Shown: piece after piece, positions 9,680-20,453 of the stretch
Position numbering within the stretch: position 1 is the stretch's first letter
Layout of the letters: every line of letters begins with the position of its first letter
DNA from: Coprinellus micaceus
Lineage: Eukaryota; Basidiomycota; Agaricomycetes; Agaricales; Psathyrellaceae
Assembly: GCA_951394405.1 (NCBI GenBank)
Contig: OX596335.1
Coordinates: forward strand, 248,001-312,000
Direction of reading: 5' to 3'
Length of the DNA: 64,000 nt
Program-made: the position numbers and the translations under genes
The notes under the pieces: model-generated
The model's database searches: none
What the model saw: only the letters and a program-made list of their open reading frames with translations
What the model was told of the DNA's origin: nothing

Positions 9680-12600
9680 CTTTGGCCTGATATGGGCTCG
9701 ATGGAAACTTCAGCATAGAACGGGTGCGTCGCCTTCATTCCTTCTCATACTCTTCGTCTTCTGATCTTCGTCCAGGTAGTTGAATTAATTGCTCCCATGT
9801 ACCCCGCCATCTCGCACTAGAATCATCTTCATCCCACTTTCGCATTCCGTTATGACGAGCTATGCTTCCCTTCTCTCTGCTCCACATTCCGTAATCCTTA
9901 CCGCAAATAAACAAGCCCATTCCTTTTCTACCCTCATCCCGTGCGATCATCCTGTCTAAAACGTGTCGACGGCTCCATGGGCGCTTATCCTCCTCGCGGC
10001 CATCAACTTCTTCGCGTAGAAGCGCACGCGCGGATCGAAGTGCTCACGTTGCACGCACTTCTTTGTGGATATTCGGCCTCGGGGACCTACCGTGGACCGA
10101 CTCCGTTCAATTACCTTCCGTTATCCTTCATTCCTTCTTCCTTTTCACCGCCACCATTCTCGAGGGTCGCCAACTCTCGTTATTGATATCAGTGTGGTAC
10201 GCATCGCTCTCTCTTCTGACTCGCCTTCGCGTGCCCACAAATGCAGATTAAATCCTGGTCGGTGGTAGTACCCTGCAGCACCTCACCGCTGTCGGTCAAC
10301 GTTACGAATCGTTACGTTTGGCGAGGGCTTCGATGTCGTGAACATGTGCTACCTTGGCTAGAAGTGTTAGTGGCATGGAGTGGGACTCGTATTGCTCTTT
10401 GAGGTCTTCTCTGTCGAGGAACACCTCCACGACGAGATCCTACGTACAACGTACCCTTCGCGAAGGACAACCCCCGCGGCCGCCCACGGACCGTTGACAT
10501 TCACCGATATGGGCCATGCGAGAGTCGGGACAAAGGCGACACTGGATCATCGGTTGACATAGTCTTGCCTTCTCTTCGTGCTATGCTTGCCTGGTGAGCC
10601 TTCGAGTTCCCGTAACCTACTAGCGATTCCCGTGCTAACGCCCCTCTGCCAACTTCGCCGCTTTACGATCGCCCATTGAAATGTGGAGTCTTTCGAGCGG
10701 AAGCACCCTTCTTCCAGACGCTATGTATTCCACCCCTTAGGTCGCTCCAAGGCGACGATGAGATGGTCTGTGGCCGGATCGTCCTTGGGGCCCATACCAA
10801 GATCACTTTTGTCGTTCGTCGTACACTGGGTGCTCCATCTCTGACCCGACTCTGGGAGCCATGCCAATGACTTTCGATGACACGGTTTCATCGAAGTGCG
10901 TCTCACGCCTTGACAAGGCAGGGTTGCGTCGCATGTGGATCGTACTCGGTATCCATCTCACCAAGCATGTTGCCCTGGACTGATGTTCCATGCCAGTTCC
11001 ATTCAAGAGCCCCCATGCCGCAAATTATACAAACCCACACCACCATATAGGTTGCTCTCTCAAGAGCTGTTGGAAATCAATGCTTCTACAAACAGGTGAG
11101 TGTGGCCTTCTGCGGCCAGGCAAGCCGGTAGGCGCTTGGTAGGCGCCCGGGACCCAGACAACCGGCGCCACCATCTCCCGACTCACCTCCACAATTCCAT
11201 GCTTGACATCCTGTGTCCGACTTACGCCTTACCCGCTCACGATCCAGTTCTATCTTAGTTGCTGCCTTTCTCAAGTCCTTCTTACCCACCAACCCAAATC
11301 CACTCAATTGCAATTCAATTGGCCTTCTCAGTGTCCAGCGCCGAAGGGGGTAAGCAAGAATACCGTGATAAAGTGCTCTTGTTCACCGGATCCCTGTGAC
11401 TTCGCTATAACAATGGCCGAGGCCCAATGGTGCACACCAAAGGCAAATGATATCCGCCGAAGCCGACTCAGCACCTCAAGTGCCTGACATTGGGCGCTTG
11501 GATAGCGCCACCATCTCCCGCTCGCAGTCGGCTTGGGTTTCTTGGGATTAATTTCAATTGGAGTCCTTCCATATCCACGCGTTTAGTTATGCCTCCGCCC
11601 TCTGGTTGCCGGCGATGATTCGTCAGTGCGACAGCAACAATTACTAGCACCATCCCCGGGTGTCCGGGGGGGCATGGGGCCCGAAGCATACCTCGTTATC
11701 TCTGAACATTAATGAACGTTTGTGGCCTTTCCCTTTTTCCGTGCATTCTACTGGAGATTGCGAGCTTGAGGAAAGTCGTGGTGGTCATCTGCCCTTCACA
11801 ATCTCTGCGCGGGCACCTCGAGGCGGGGCGATTGCGGGGGTCCACATGCATATGATTTCCTACGAGCGCCTATCTTCAGCTTCTGTACCTTGACCCGGAC
11901 TGTTCCGTCGCATTGCGATTATAGAAGAGGTCCGTGCGCACTCGGTCCGAGGGGAGGCTCTTTGCCCAGCTGAGCAGATGACAATGGAGTACGCCGCGCG
12001 TAGATCCACAAGTCTGCGAAAGGCAATTTTCAAGTCGAGGGTCGTATCAGAGGCTCGGGCGGAACTGGCTGGCGTGAAGCTTTGCCACACTGTGACAGAC
12101 ACGCCGCCACACCTCGCCACACGCCCTGGTCCCTCTCTGGTCAATCACACTATCTCTCACCTCGCAAGCTTGAAGCTTCAAAACTCCCGTTGCAATGATG
12201 CAACATCGTCATAGCGCTCTTATCTAGAGAGGCCACACCTGAGTCAATAGCCTGTTCAAGCTTTTGCACGTCGAGATTGCGCAGTATACTCCACGCAAAG
12301 CAAGCTTGGCCGAGGAGCAATGTATGTAAAGATAACCACCATATCAACCTTCGCCAGGTAGACGTGCACCTTGGCTTCTGGCCTCTAGGTCGGCCGATAC
12401 CACCGCTGCCGTGTCCAAGTGAAGTAAAGCGTGTCTAGGAATAGAGAAGTCGTATGCGTAGGAAGCTGTTTCTATTCTTCATCCAGCTCGTAGTCAATAG
12501 ATAAGGAAGGAAGAAGTGGACTATTATGATACAATGTGCAGTAAGTATAGTACATGCCAAAGCACGAAAGCGGAGGAGAGAAGAAGACGATCCAGATAGC

Positions 12601-12844
12601 ACCTAGAACCCAAGACAGGAGACCCATGATTAAAAAGCAGCAGAACGTGATGAAGCGACAGACTGAGGAGGGATGGAGGGTGCGAGCAGGGGAGGGTGTG
12701 GTCCGGGTATCAAGACCGGTATAGGAACGTACGGGGCGGCGACGGGGGGCGAGTCGAGTGGGTATAGGTAGGTTGTCCATCCAGAACGAAGAGAGCGAAG
12801 GAAGAGATAAGCAAAAACAGACAGTATCAAGGGAAAGGAAGGGG
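9680..12844. other. no gene assigned
   Basis: About 3.1 kb contains only scattered open frames without recognisable domains, and no consistent intron chain was found on either strand. A duplicated GC-rich block occurs around 11.1-11.5 kb: GCGCCACCATCTCCCG appears at about 11165 and again at about 11505, each preceded by a GCGCTTGG...GCGCC motif. The part next to 12845 is probably the 3' UTR of the coiled-coil gene. Confidence 0.45.
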
Positions 12845-14274
12845 TTAACCCCCAACACGAACCTTGACGGGAGCGATCGCAGCCGAGCGTCCTCCTCCCA
12901 CCCGTATTCTCACTGCCTGCTCTTCCAGATCCGGCGAACTCGAGAACGCATCCAGGAACGTACGTTCCAACACGACCTTTGGAGGTGCGAGCGGGGGTGC
13001 ACGGGGCGCGAGTCTCTCCATTCGCGAGAGGAGCCCCAGGCCCACGGTGGCGACGACCCGGTCGTTCGCGGAGGGGCGCTTCTTGATTCCGAAGATTGAC
13101 CTTTTCGCCGGGGCGTAGGCGTCGACCATCACATCGGGCATGGAACTGAAGACGGATCCGGGGCGGGGGAGGTGGACGGAGACGTCCTGTGAGTATGAGG
13201 AGATGTCGTCGAGGGCTTTGCGGAGAGTCTGGATAGTGCCAATGACAGGGGTGAGGGGGACGCGGTCGTCGCTTTTCTTGAACGACCAGCCAGCGATAAC
13301 CATGACGTCGTGTATACAGCCCATGATGCTGGCGAACCACTTTTCGCTGTTCGGAGGACATGACTCTAAGGAACGGAGGGCTCGTTGCCAAGCGCTAACG
13401 TCGTTGGTACCTGAAGCGCAGTCACAATCTGGAAACAACAAGGGAATACTATTGTGCTCACCTGATTCGTCGATGGTGTCGTCTGCGTAACCAAGGATGA
13501 AGGCTGCCCATTTAGCGAAGATGGCCTCGAAGACGATTTGGGTGAGGAGAGTAGGAGGGTCGCGGTCGACAGCGTTCTTGGGAAGAGGTTGCGTGAAAAG
13601 CGCCTGGGGTACGCGGTCTCCGAGAAGCCACGAGGCCCGGGTAAATGAGCCATCTATCCCTTCCACCGTCTTCCTGTCGACGTTGACGAGGATGTGGTTG
13701 TAGCGAATGCGTTTACAGAGGCTGTGAGCCGTGGTGACAAGGGCGGTGTTGACGTCGTGCAGCTTGCTCAGCAGGTCTGACTCGAGGTCATTTTGACTGA
13801 TAGTGGTAGCCAGAGAGGTGCGGGTATCGATGGGAGTAAGGTTGAGACTGCTGAAGCCGCTAGACATCGAGCTAGACATCGAGCTTCGATCTCTTCTGGG
13901 AAATATGGGTGGTAAGATGACGGGAGGGTCCGGGCGCGTTCGTCGTGCTGCATCCAAGTCCACTTGAAGCTGGCGAACGACGGCCTGCAGGTCCCGATTC
14001 CGGCGGTCCGAGTCCTCAAGCTGTGAGCGTAGTGAGCGGATAAGGGCCTCCTGGTCCTCCCCGCTATCTCCGTCATAAACTACCCGCTTCCGCTTGTTGT
14101 GCTGGCGCTCGTCTTCGATGATAGCGATGAGCTCTCCACGAGAGAGGTTTTGGAGGTACATGAGTTCGTGCTGGGAGGGCTTTAGTAAACACGTGGGGTA
14201 GCACGACGGTAGCCACTCACACTATCGATGTCCTCCTCCTCTTCCCGGCGGTACCGACCATCCGAGGTCGACAT
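12845..14274 (-). CDS. coiled-coil protein of unknown function
   Basis: Exon 1 (14221-14274) encodes an acidic N-terminus (REEEEDIDS). A GTGAGT...CCCAG intron leads to exon 2 from 14170. The protein has a basic stretch (KRKRVVYDG) followed by a predicted coiled coil of about 50 residues (SLRSQLEDSDRRNRDLQAVV), a Ser-rich linker, and a long helical C-terminal domain without a known family. A 51-nt segment with GTGAGC and TTCAG ends (13411-13461) is open in frame and could be an intron or coding. Total is about 440-456 aa. The bZIP-like basic-plus-coil start is suggestive but too weak to call a transcription factor. Confidence 0.75.
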
Positions 14275-15759
14275 TGGGGGCAGTGGTGAAGGTGGTATGA
14301 GATGGAGGTTCGGGTAATGGCAACGAAGGGTTACAGCGCCACGTCTATTAACGTGCTGAGCATAAAAAGCCTTATCGTTGTGGGAGTTCTTGCTAGGGCA
14401 GGGTTCTGTCCTTATCAGACGCTCGCACGCACTGCGGTCAATTACAGCTGTGTGCTGATAAGCAATCCAACAGGATAAATGTACGGCATCATTAAACGTG
14501 ACGCGATGTTCCTTATCTGAAACACACTTTAGAGTACATAACCTATAGAGAAAGCCAGAACGTACCTCGGGGGCATGGGCAATGCGAGTCTGGACATCGT
14601 CGTCCAGTGCAGAGTCGCAGCACTTGGGCTGAACCTACCCGACTCGGAGCATGCTCCTGATCCGGCGGGGAACACAGCACCCGTAACTCGGTTGGCCCTT
14701 GCCCCGCATGCACAGATACGGACTGATAGCTCGGACCGCGCCGACGAGGTCGACGGAGGCTACCTGCCTGTTTGGGTCTATGTTTCCGTCGGATTCTGAT
14801 TGGTGCCCCATACTCTGTCGGGAGCACTGCGAAGTCTTTCTGTGCATGGATATGGCGTCTTATCGCGCGCGCTCCATACCTGGGCCATCTTCCAATTCAC
14901 TCAATCTGAAGATTGAATTCACCGCAGGTCCCTCTGTTGAGCTGGAACTTTCGAGACTCGCAGATCGCCCAGACCCCCCCCTGTGGCGGGGAGATAGGGC
15001 TGCTAAAATTACTTCTTGACCGTTCACGCCGCAGAGGGTACGGGGTTATCATCGAGGAAGAAGCAAAATCATGCATGGCTTCGGAATTGAACGCAAAGCC
15101 TTGAGCAGGTGGCTTATCGCAGATATGGTAAGCGAGTATGATATCCAACTCTTCCATGTGCCGAGAGTCTCTTGGGCGCTTATTGACCTCCTCGGGACGC
15201 GGGTGCAATTTCCTTCCTCGAATGACCGTTCTCCGCATTATCGTATCTATATAGCTTAAGTGTATCCTAATTCCAGCCCCTCTCTGAGTTCGCCCGCATT
15301 AGAAGGGTCCCCTAAACCACTCCGCATCCTTGGTATGTTCTTATGGCATTCCAGCACCTTCCATACCACTATCTATCGCTCTCATGTGGTGCTATATTAC
15401 CCCGCTTGGCAGAGGCACACTTCCCTTGCAGAGTGTCACATTCACCTCTATCTATGACGTGGACAGCCGAGGGATTTGCAAGATAGCGTCAAGCCGAGTG
15501 GCGAAGCTTGCCTTGTATGCACGTTGCGGTTCAAGGCATTGTGTAAAGGTGTAGCCCGCCGTGCTGTAAAGATGTGGTAATTCTTGTGTTTTCCCCACAT
15601 GGATTTCCGCAAGCCGTATCCCAGAATGTACTTCATCATAACCGACCATCGAAAGCATTTTCCAGAACGTTGATACTTGACGCCGCTCCGACTCCCGAGC
15701 AATACCGTGGATAGGGTTGACACATTCCCCTCGCCGCTCGTCCCGCCAAAAAGATCACA
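14275..15759. other. no gene assigned
   Basis: Neither strand shows a domain or a spliceable gene in this 1.5 kb. The right end abuts a tRNA gene. Confidence 0.5.
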
Positions 15760-15831
15760 TGACCATCGCAGGGGTCGAACCTGCAATCTCCTGATTCGTA
15801 GTCAGACGCGATGCCATTTCGCCAGACGGCC
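15760..15831 (-). tRNA. tRNA-Arg(ACG), copy 1
   Basis: The minus strand folds into a full cloverleaf: acceptor GGCCGTC with GATGGTC, D stem GCGA/TCGC, anticodon stem TCTGA/TCAGG around loop CTACGAA (anticodon ACG), T arm GCAGG-TTCGACC-CCTGC, and discriminator A. No intron. It reads CGU/CGC arginine codons after A-to-I editing. A second copy lies at 19048-19119 on the other strand. Confidence 0.93.
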
Positions 15832-16588
15832 GCTTGGATTCGTTCTCCCGTTTTCCGATCAGGAGCGCGCGGTGCGAGGTGATAGGAGTGTTTGCTTTGA
15901 CCGAGCCTGATCGGGAACCGGACGGCGCAGAGTGATGATCGCGGCCGGAGCGGTACTCGGGACCCTTATCTGGGAGGACTTGGCGGGACTTGGCGCCCTG
16001 CCTCGTTCAGCGCCTATTCGCTCACGAGGGCCTTTGAAAGGAATTATAGCGTTGGGCGGGGAGAAAGCAAAGGCCCACACGAGCTTTTCGTAGGGGCGAC
16101 CTCCCCAAGTTCGCTAGCCTTCCAGAGGTACGCAGCACTAGATTTCAGGGGCGCGCGGTCTTTCCTTATCGCAAGGGCCGATACCGAAGGAACGGGGGCA
16201 AGGCGTAAATCCAAAGGGACACCATGATACATATAGGTGCTCGGAAGGAAGACTTGGCGGAGCGAGAAGCCACAGCACCCGCGTGGACCTAACGCGGAAA
16301 TAAGCGCCCACCCCGGCGAGGTCTCAGGCCGGGGCTTGGCACTAGTTCTGGCGTTGAGTTGGCGTTGAGTTTGTCATTCGGTTTTAGCTTTGACACGGGA
16401 AGGACCTCAAGTTTGTGTGACGCGCACTCCAAGGGGCTTATGGTATACAAATTGCCAGCATACATACGTACAATGGTACAAATACAAGGTTTGGGTTCAC
16501 ATAAAGCTATTTTTACTATTCATTAAAGTCCGAACAAAAGGAGACCAAGTCCGCGCGGTGCGAAGTCCGAAGGATGGTAACAGAATAT
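15832..16588. other. no gene assigned
   Basis: The sequence between tRNA copy 1 and the 7-TM gene has no supported gene. It includes the tRNA 5' flank and the likely 3' UTR of the 7-TM gene. Confidence 0.5.
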
Positions 16589-18239
16589 TCAGTGCCAAGT
16601 CAGCTCCACTGCTCTCGTCGACGCAGTGGACCCTCCAACATAGTGAGAGGCGCGATTCGTTGCCGGATATCGGTACTCTTCTGCGGCGTCGCGGAGGTTA
16701 AGGACCAGCCTTGAAATCATTAAACTCGTTATTCTGCACAACAGACAGGGGTAGGTTGGTTTAAAGTTTAGTTCACCATTGCGAGGAAACATTACGTTCA
16801 CGTACAGTGTGCTGAAACTCGCGTTGATGACTTTGATGTCCTCTGGCGCGAGCTGATTGAAAGGTAAGTTATCGTCAAGTGCCATGGTGAAAAGGGATCA
16901 GCTTACGAAAACCATGAATACAGTCACGAAATTCGCGGCGAAGATGACTGCGAAGTATATCACACCTAGCAACGGTAGTTCAGTTCGGGTCCGAGAAAGA
17001 GACCCCCGAGATTGAAGGACAGACCATCTCGGACAATGAGGTTGAGGAGGGTGATTTTCTTGTTGCGCTGGTGCCGGTAGTACATGATGGTTCGTCCAAG
17101 CGTCAAAGCAAACATCGCGGTATCTGTGTGAACCAGAGTGAGAATTGGTGAGGCGGAGGGTTTCACGGAGGAGAAATGCAGTTTTACCAAACCCAAGCTC
17201 CGCTATCCAAGTGAACGCAAATCTCCTGTGGAGTCGCGTTAGACGGTGCCTTTCGCACTCTGTGTCTATTCGAAACGAAACGATGACTTACGTATGGTTC
17301 TTGCCAATGAGAATACAACCGACAAGTTCTGTCAAAGTGCATCAGCGAGTTCTTGAAACCAAGTAACCAGCCTCGCGACGTACCTTTCGGTAGCTCCAGA
17401 GCTACGCCGTCGGTAAACGCCCACTAAATAACGGTCGTTAGCCATGCCAAATTTCATCTTCGCGAGCGCCACAATCATTCCTCGAGAACTCACTATCTTA
17501 ATCACGATCTCCGCGAGTAGCAACGTCGCCCCGAATGCCATAATCGCTCGATTGCCACCGTACAGCGCGTAGAGTCGCATGAGAAATATAACTAGAAAGT
17601 CGAGACAAACATGTTCAGCATCATTTGAGGGAAGCGCTTGAGGGTAATTGAGAAAAGACACACCTCCAATCACAAACGCGGTGACGACCTTTAAAGCTTC
17701 CGGAAACAGGATGTATCGATTGCATACATCGGGAGACCATGGTTGATGGAAAGCTATTGATGCCAGGGACATTAAGCGGGGCCACGAGCGAGAAGGGAAG
17801 GACGGAACTCACAAACAATGATGACGATGTAGCCAAGAGGGGAGAGATACCGGTTCTGTTGTCACAACGAAACTCGTCAACTCGAGATCGCCTTGCGTCG
17901 GTAGGAGGGGAGGTGATACAGCAAAAGAGTGAGGGCGACGACGTACCAGTGCCCAAAGGAGGGTCATCCAACTGTACTTAGGCTTGAGCCAGATGCTCTC
18001 CATCTCCCGATCGAAAGTCAAGACGATATCATAGAAGAGCATCACTGATGATGCGGTAAAGAGTCAAAATTCAATTCAAGGAAGCATTGCAGGTAGGCTC
18101 GCACCGCAGGAGGCCAGTGAGTACATCTTCGCAGCCATCCTACGATAGATTCCAGTCAGCGGGACATAAAATTCGTAGAGTAATGGGCTCACAGGTAGTA
18201 CGCGACTCGTGCAAGCTCAGGATCCGGAGGGGACGCCAT
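16589..18239 (-). CDS. seven-transmembrane protein, DUF6533-like
   Basis: About thirteen short exons can be joined in frame from ATG 18239, including 18193-18239, 18105-18139, 17947-18044, 17813-17855, 17664-17753, 17494-17591, 17384-17423 and 17292-17328, ending at stop 16589. The N-terminus carries the family hallmark FYDIVLTFDREMESIW. Several hydrophobic helices follow, including VVTAFVIGG, LMRLYALYGGNRAIMAFG and VIYFAVIFAANFVTVFMVF. A cytosolic tail contains SRLVLNLRDA. This is the layout of the expanded basidiomycete DUF6533 7-TM family, for which a ligand and signalling role are not established. Many exons are only 35-100 nt long with about 50-70 nt introns. It is not recognisable as a STE2 or STE3 pheromone receptor. 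Confidence 0.85.
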
Positions 18240-19047
18240 GCTGGGAGCGCCAGCTCCTAGCTAGAAGAGAATGCGAAAGGGAATTGTGGGGTATATGACA
18301 GAACTTAGGTGGATGTGCGACATCGCCCAAGCTTCGTATTAATACTGCACTCTGATCAGGGCTCCATGGCTAGAGATCACTACCCTACAGCACTTTAAAT
18401 CCTAACGCCCACCTATCACCCATTGGTGAACGAGTTCAAACTCGGAACTTCCTCAATGCGGAGCTGACACTCATCGAAGTTGGACCCACCTCTTGCATGA
18501 GGCAGGGACATCATTTTGCAGTGATCGATACAGCAGTGACGCCGAATTAAAGCTGTCGAGGGAATATCCCTGGTCGCTATGTTTCATGCCCCCAACCAGT
18601 CGGCATTCGCAGAGGGGGTGCAGGGTGCCTCAGTGAGGTGGAAGTGCATACTAGTCCGGTCACCGTTGGAATACAGACTCAACGCCACGGGGTATATCAT
18701 GGTATTGCATATGGGCGCTTCCTTCCCCGTTACACCCATTTGGCCTTGCTGTGCCTTCCAGCGGCCCGCGGCATCGAGATGGTGGGCCGAGCATTGGTAG
18801 GTATCATATTAGTACGTGCTTTGACTGACACCTCGTCTCGGTTCCACTGTTAACGGACCTTTGTGCTGACTAGCCACGGTAAAATGCGCATGTACCTGCG
18901 TTCAGCATTCTCAGGGTCGTCCCAGCCCAATCTCACCTCGGCGCCTGTCGCAGCCCTCTCGAGGCTTCCGGCGCTTCCAATGGCCTAAACACCCACCGTT
19001 ACCGGCTACAGAAGAACATGCGGGCTCAAAAAACATCTACTCTATCT
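18240..19047. other. no gene assigned
   Basis: Upstream region of the 7-TM gene and 5' flank of tRNA copy 2. No coding potential supported. Confidence 0.5.
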
Positions 19048-19119
19048 GGCCGCCTGGCGAAATGGCATCGCGTCTGACTACGAATCAGGAGATTGCAGGT
19101 TCGACCCCTGCGGTGGTCA
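19048..19119 (+). tRNA. tRNA-Arg(ACG), copy 2
   Basis: It is identical to copy 1 in the D, anticodon and T arms. It differs at two acceptor-stem positions (GGCCGCC with GGTGGTC) that keep pairing, i.e. a compensatory change. 72 nt, no intron, anticodon ACG, inverted relative to copy 1. A T-rich stretch follows about 20 nt downstream (GTTGTTTTTGTT), a plausible Pol III terminator. Confidence 0.94.
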
Positions 19120-19127
19120 TGCGTTGT

Positions 19128-19138
19128 TTTTGTTCCTT
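19128..19138 (+). terminator. Pol III T-tract after tRNA-Arg copy 2
   Basis: T-rich run shortly after the tRNA 3' end, as expected for RNA polymerase III termination. Confidence 0.4.
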
Positions 19139-19786
19139 CTGCTGAGATCAGACCGACCCTTTTTTGAAGTTTTAGCGTTTCAAAAATTCAAATATATATT
19201 ATACACCGGGCACCCCAATGGCACCTAGGGCCATACGCTCACTCGAGGATGGAATCTTTCGAACGATGCCCCGAATGCCACTTGCACTCCTGGTGTTTGC
19301 TCCCGACCTCGACAGCAAGCGCCCGCTCGCTCGAACCGCAGAGCTATCAAAATTTACTGACTGCCCGCCAGCTTGGGATACCCAGTACGCCTGCATATGA
19401 TATCTTAAAATTGATCTTGTTATCTCGTTGGGTCGTGCACGCTCTGTGAATATCAACGGACTCGTCAAGGAATCTTGGGCGGCAAGTGGCGATCAATTCA
19501 TTCTTCCCTGTCAAAGCCGTGACGTCACATTTCTTCCCTCGTTCTCAACCATGATGTCCTCTGTATAGTGTCGTCTTCCTACGCGCCTGACCGTCTTGTG
19601 CTATTCAACGGAAGAACTCCCATTCAATTGGAGAAACCGCGGCCTGCTCTGAGGGCTTCTTCCCCGAGGCAGACTGCGGCTCAGAGAGTCGGCGTACGCT
19701 GTGGTCAACTGACACGGTTGCCGACTACTCTCTTTCCGTGCGCTCTGAACCTCTGGAGAGATATCGCCCCTTTCCAAGACAATTGC

Positions 19787-20232
19787 TTACAGCTATTTCG
19801 AAAACCGTAGACGTTTTCCAAATTTCGGGTACTCCGCCGTTCCTTATGTAAATACACAGATTTAGAAGGAATGACGCAAGCCCGTCGAGCATTACCCGCC
19901 ACTTCAACCACCACCGCCGCTATTCAACATCCTCCACCACGAACCGAGGGACACCTCTGGTAGTATATTAATGTCCTTGGGTGCTATTCCACGACTGAGT
20001 AGGCATATGAGGAGAAATTTCTGAGCTTCGAGGATGAATGAGCACTTTGCTGGGGCTGTTGTGGACGTAGGTAACTGGAGAGGGTGTTGGATTAGAGGGG
20101 CGGGCCCTACGCAGCACCTGGCCACCCCACAGTGGAGTGCTGGGCGGCACGCCAAATGAGTGTATTTACATAAGAAATGGCGGGGCATCAGAATTTTGGA
20201 AAACGTCTACGGTTTTCGAAATAGCTGTAAGC
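19787..20232. repeat. ~75-bp inverted repeat pair around a 0.3-kb spacer
   Basis: The left arm (about 19787-19857) contains ACAGCTATTTCGAAAACCGT followed by AGACGTTTTCCAAA, and ends TTATGTAAATACAC. The right arm (about 20160-20232) is its near-perfect reverse complement. No open frame or clear target duplication was found. It could be a MITE-like element with long arms, or an inverted duplication. It lies just upstream of DUF1996 copy B. Confidence 0.7.
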
Positions 20233-20400
20233 TACGCACTCCACTCTTTGCCCCAAGGCGAGCCACCTTCTTGTGAGTAGGGGTGAACTTCGCCGGTAGA
20301 ATTCAGCTGAACACTTCCTCTCTATTAATATTGCAGTCCGTTCTCTCGTCATTACCCACGACGGAAGAACATTTATCATATCAAAAGAGGTTTGCCCCCG

Positions 20401-20408
20401 GTATATAG
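20401..20408 (+). promoter_or_regulatory. TATA box of DUF1996 copy B
   Basis: GTATATAG lies about 50 bp before the ATG at 20454, a typical spacing in this window. Confidence 0.6.
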
Positions 20409-20453
20409 ACGAAGAACCGCTCTGTGTGGGCACCCTTTGGCCCTTCTCACATC

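Noticed and set aside
12630..13391. 253-codon minus frame overlapping the coiled-coil gene
   Set aside because: Out-of-frame shadow of the larger gene; Arg/Pro-rich composition typical of antisense or alternate frames in GC-rich coding DNA.
16589..18239. 7-TM gene as a receptor for the Cys-Trp peptides
   Set aside because: Sequence features (FYDIVLTFDRE, SRLVLNLR) place it in the DUF6533 family; nothing links it to the peptide genes except moderate proximity.
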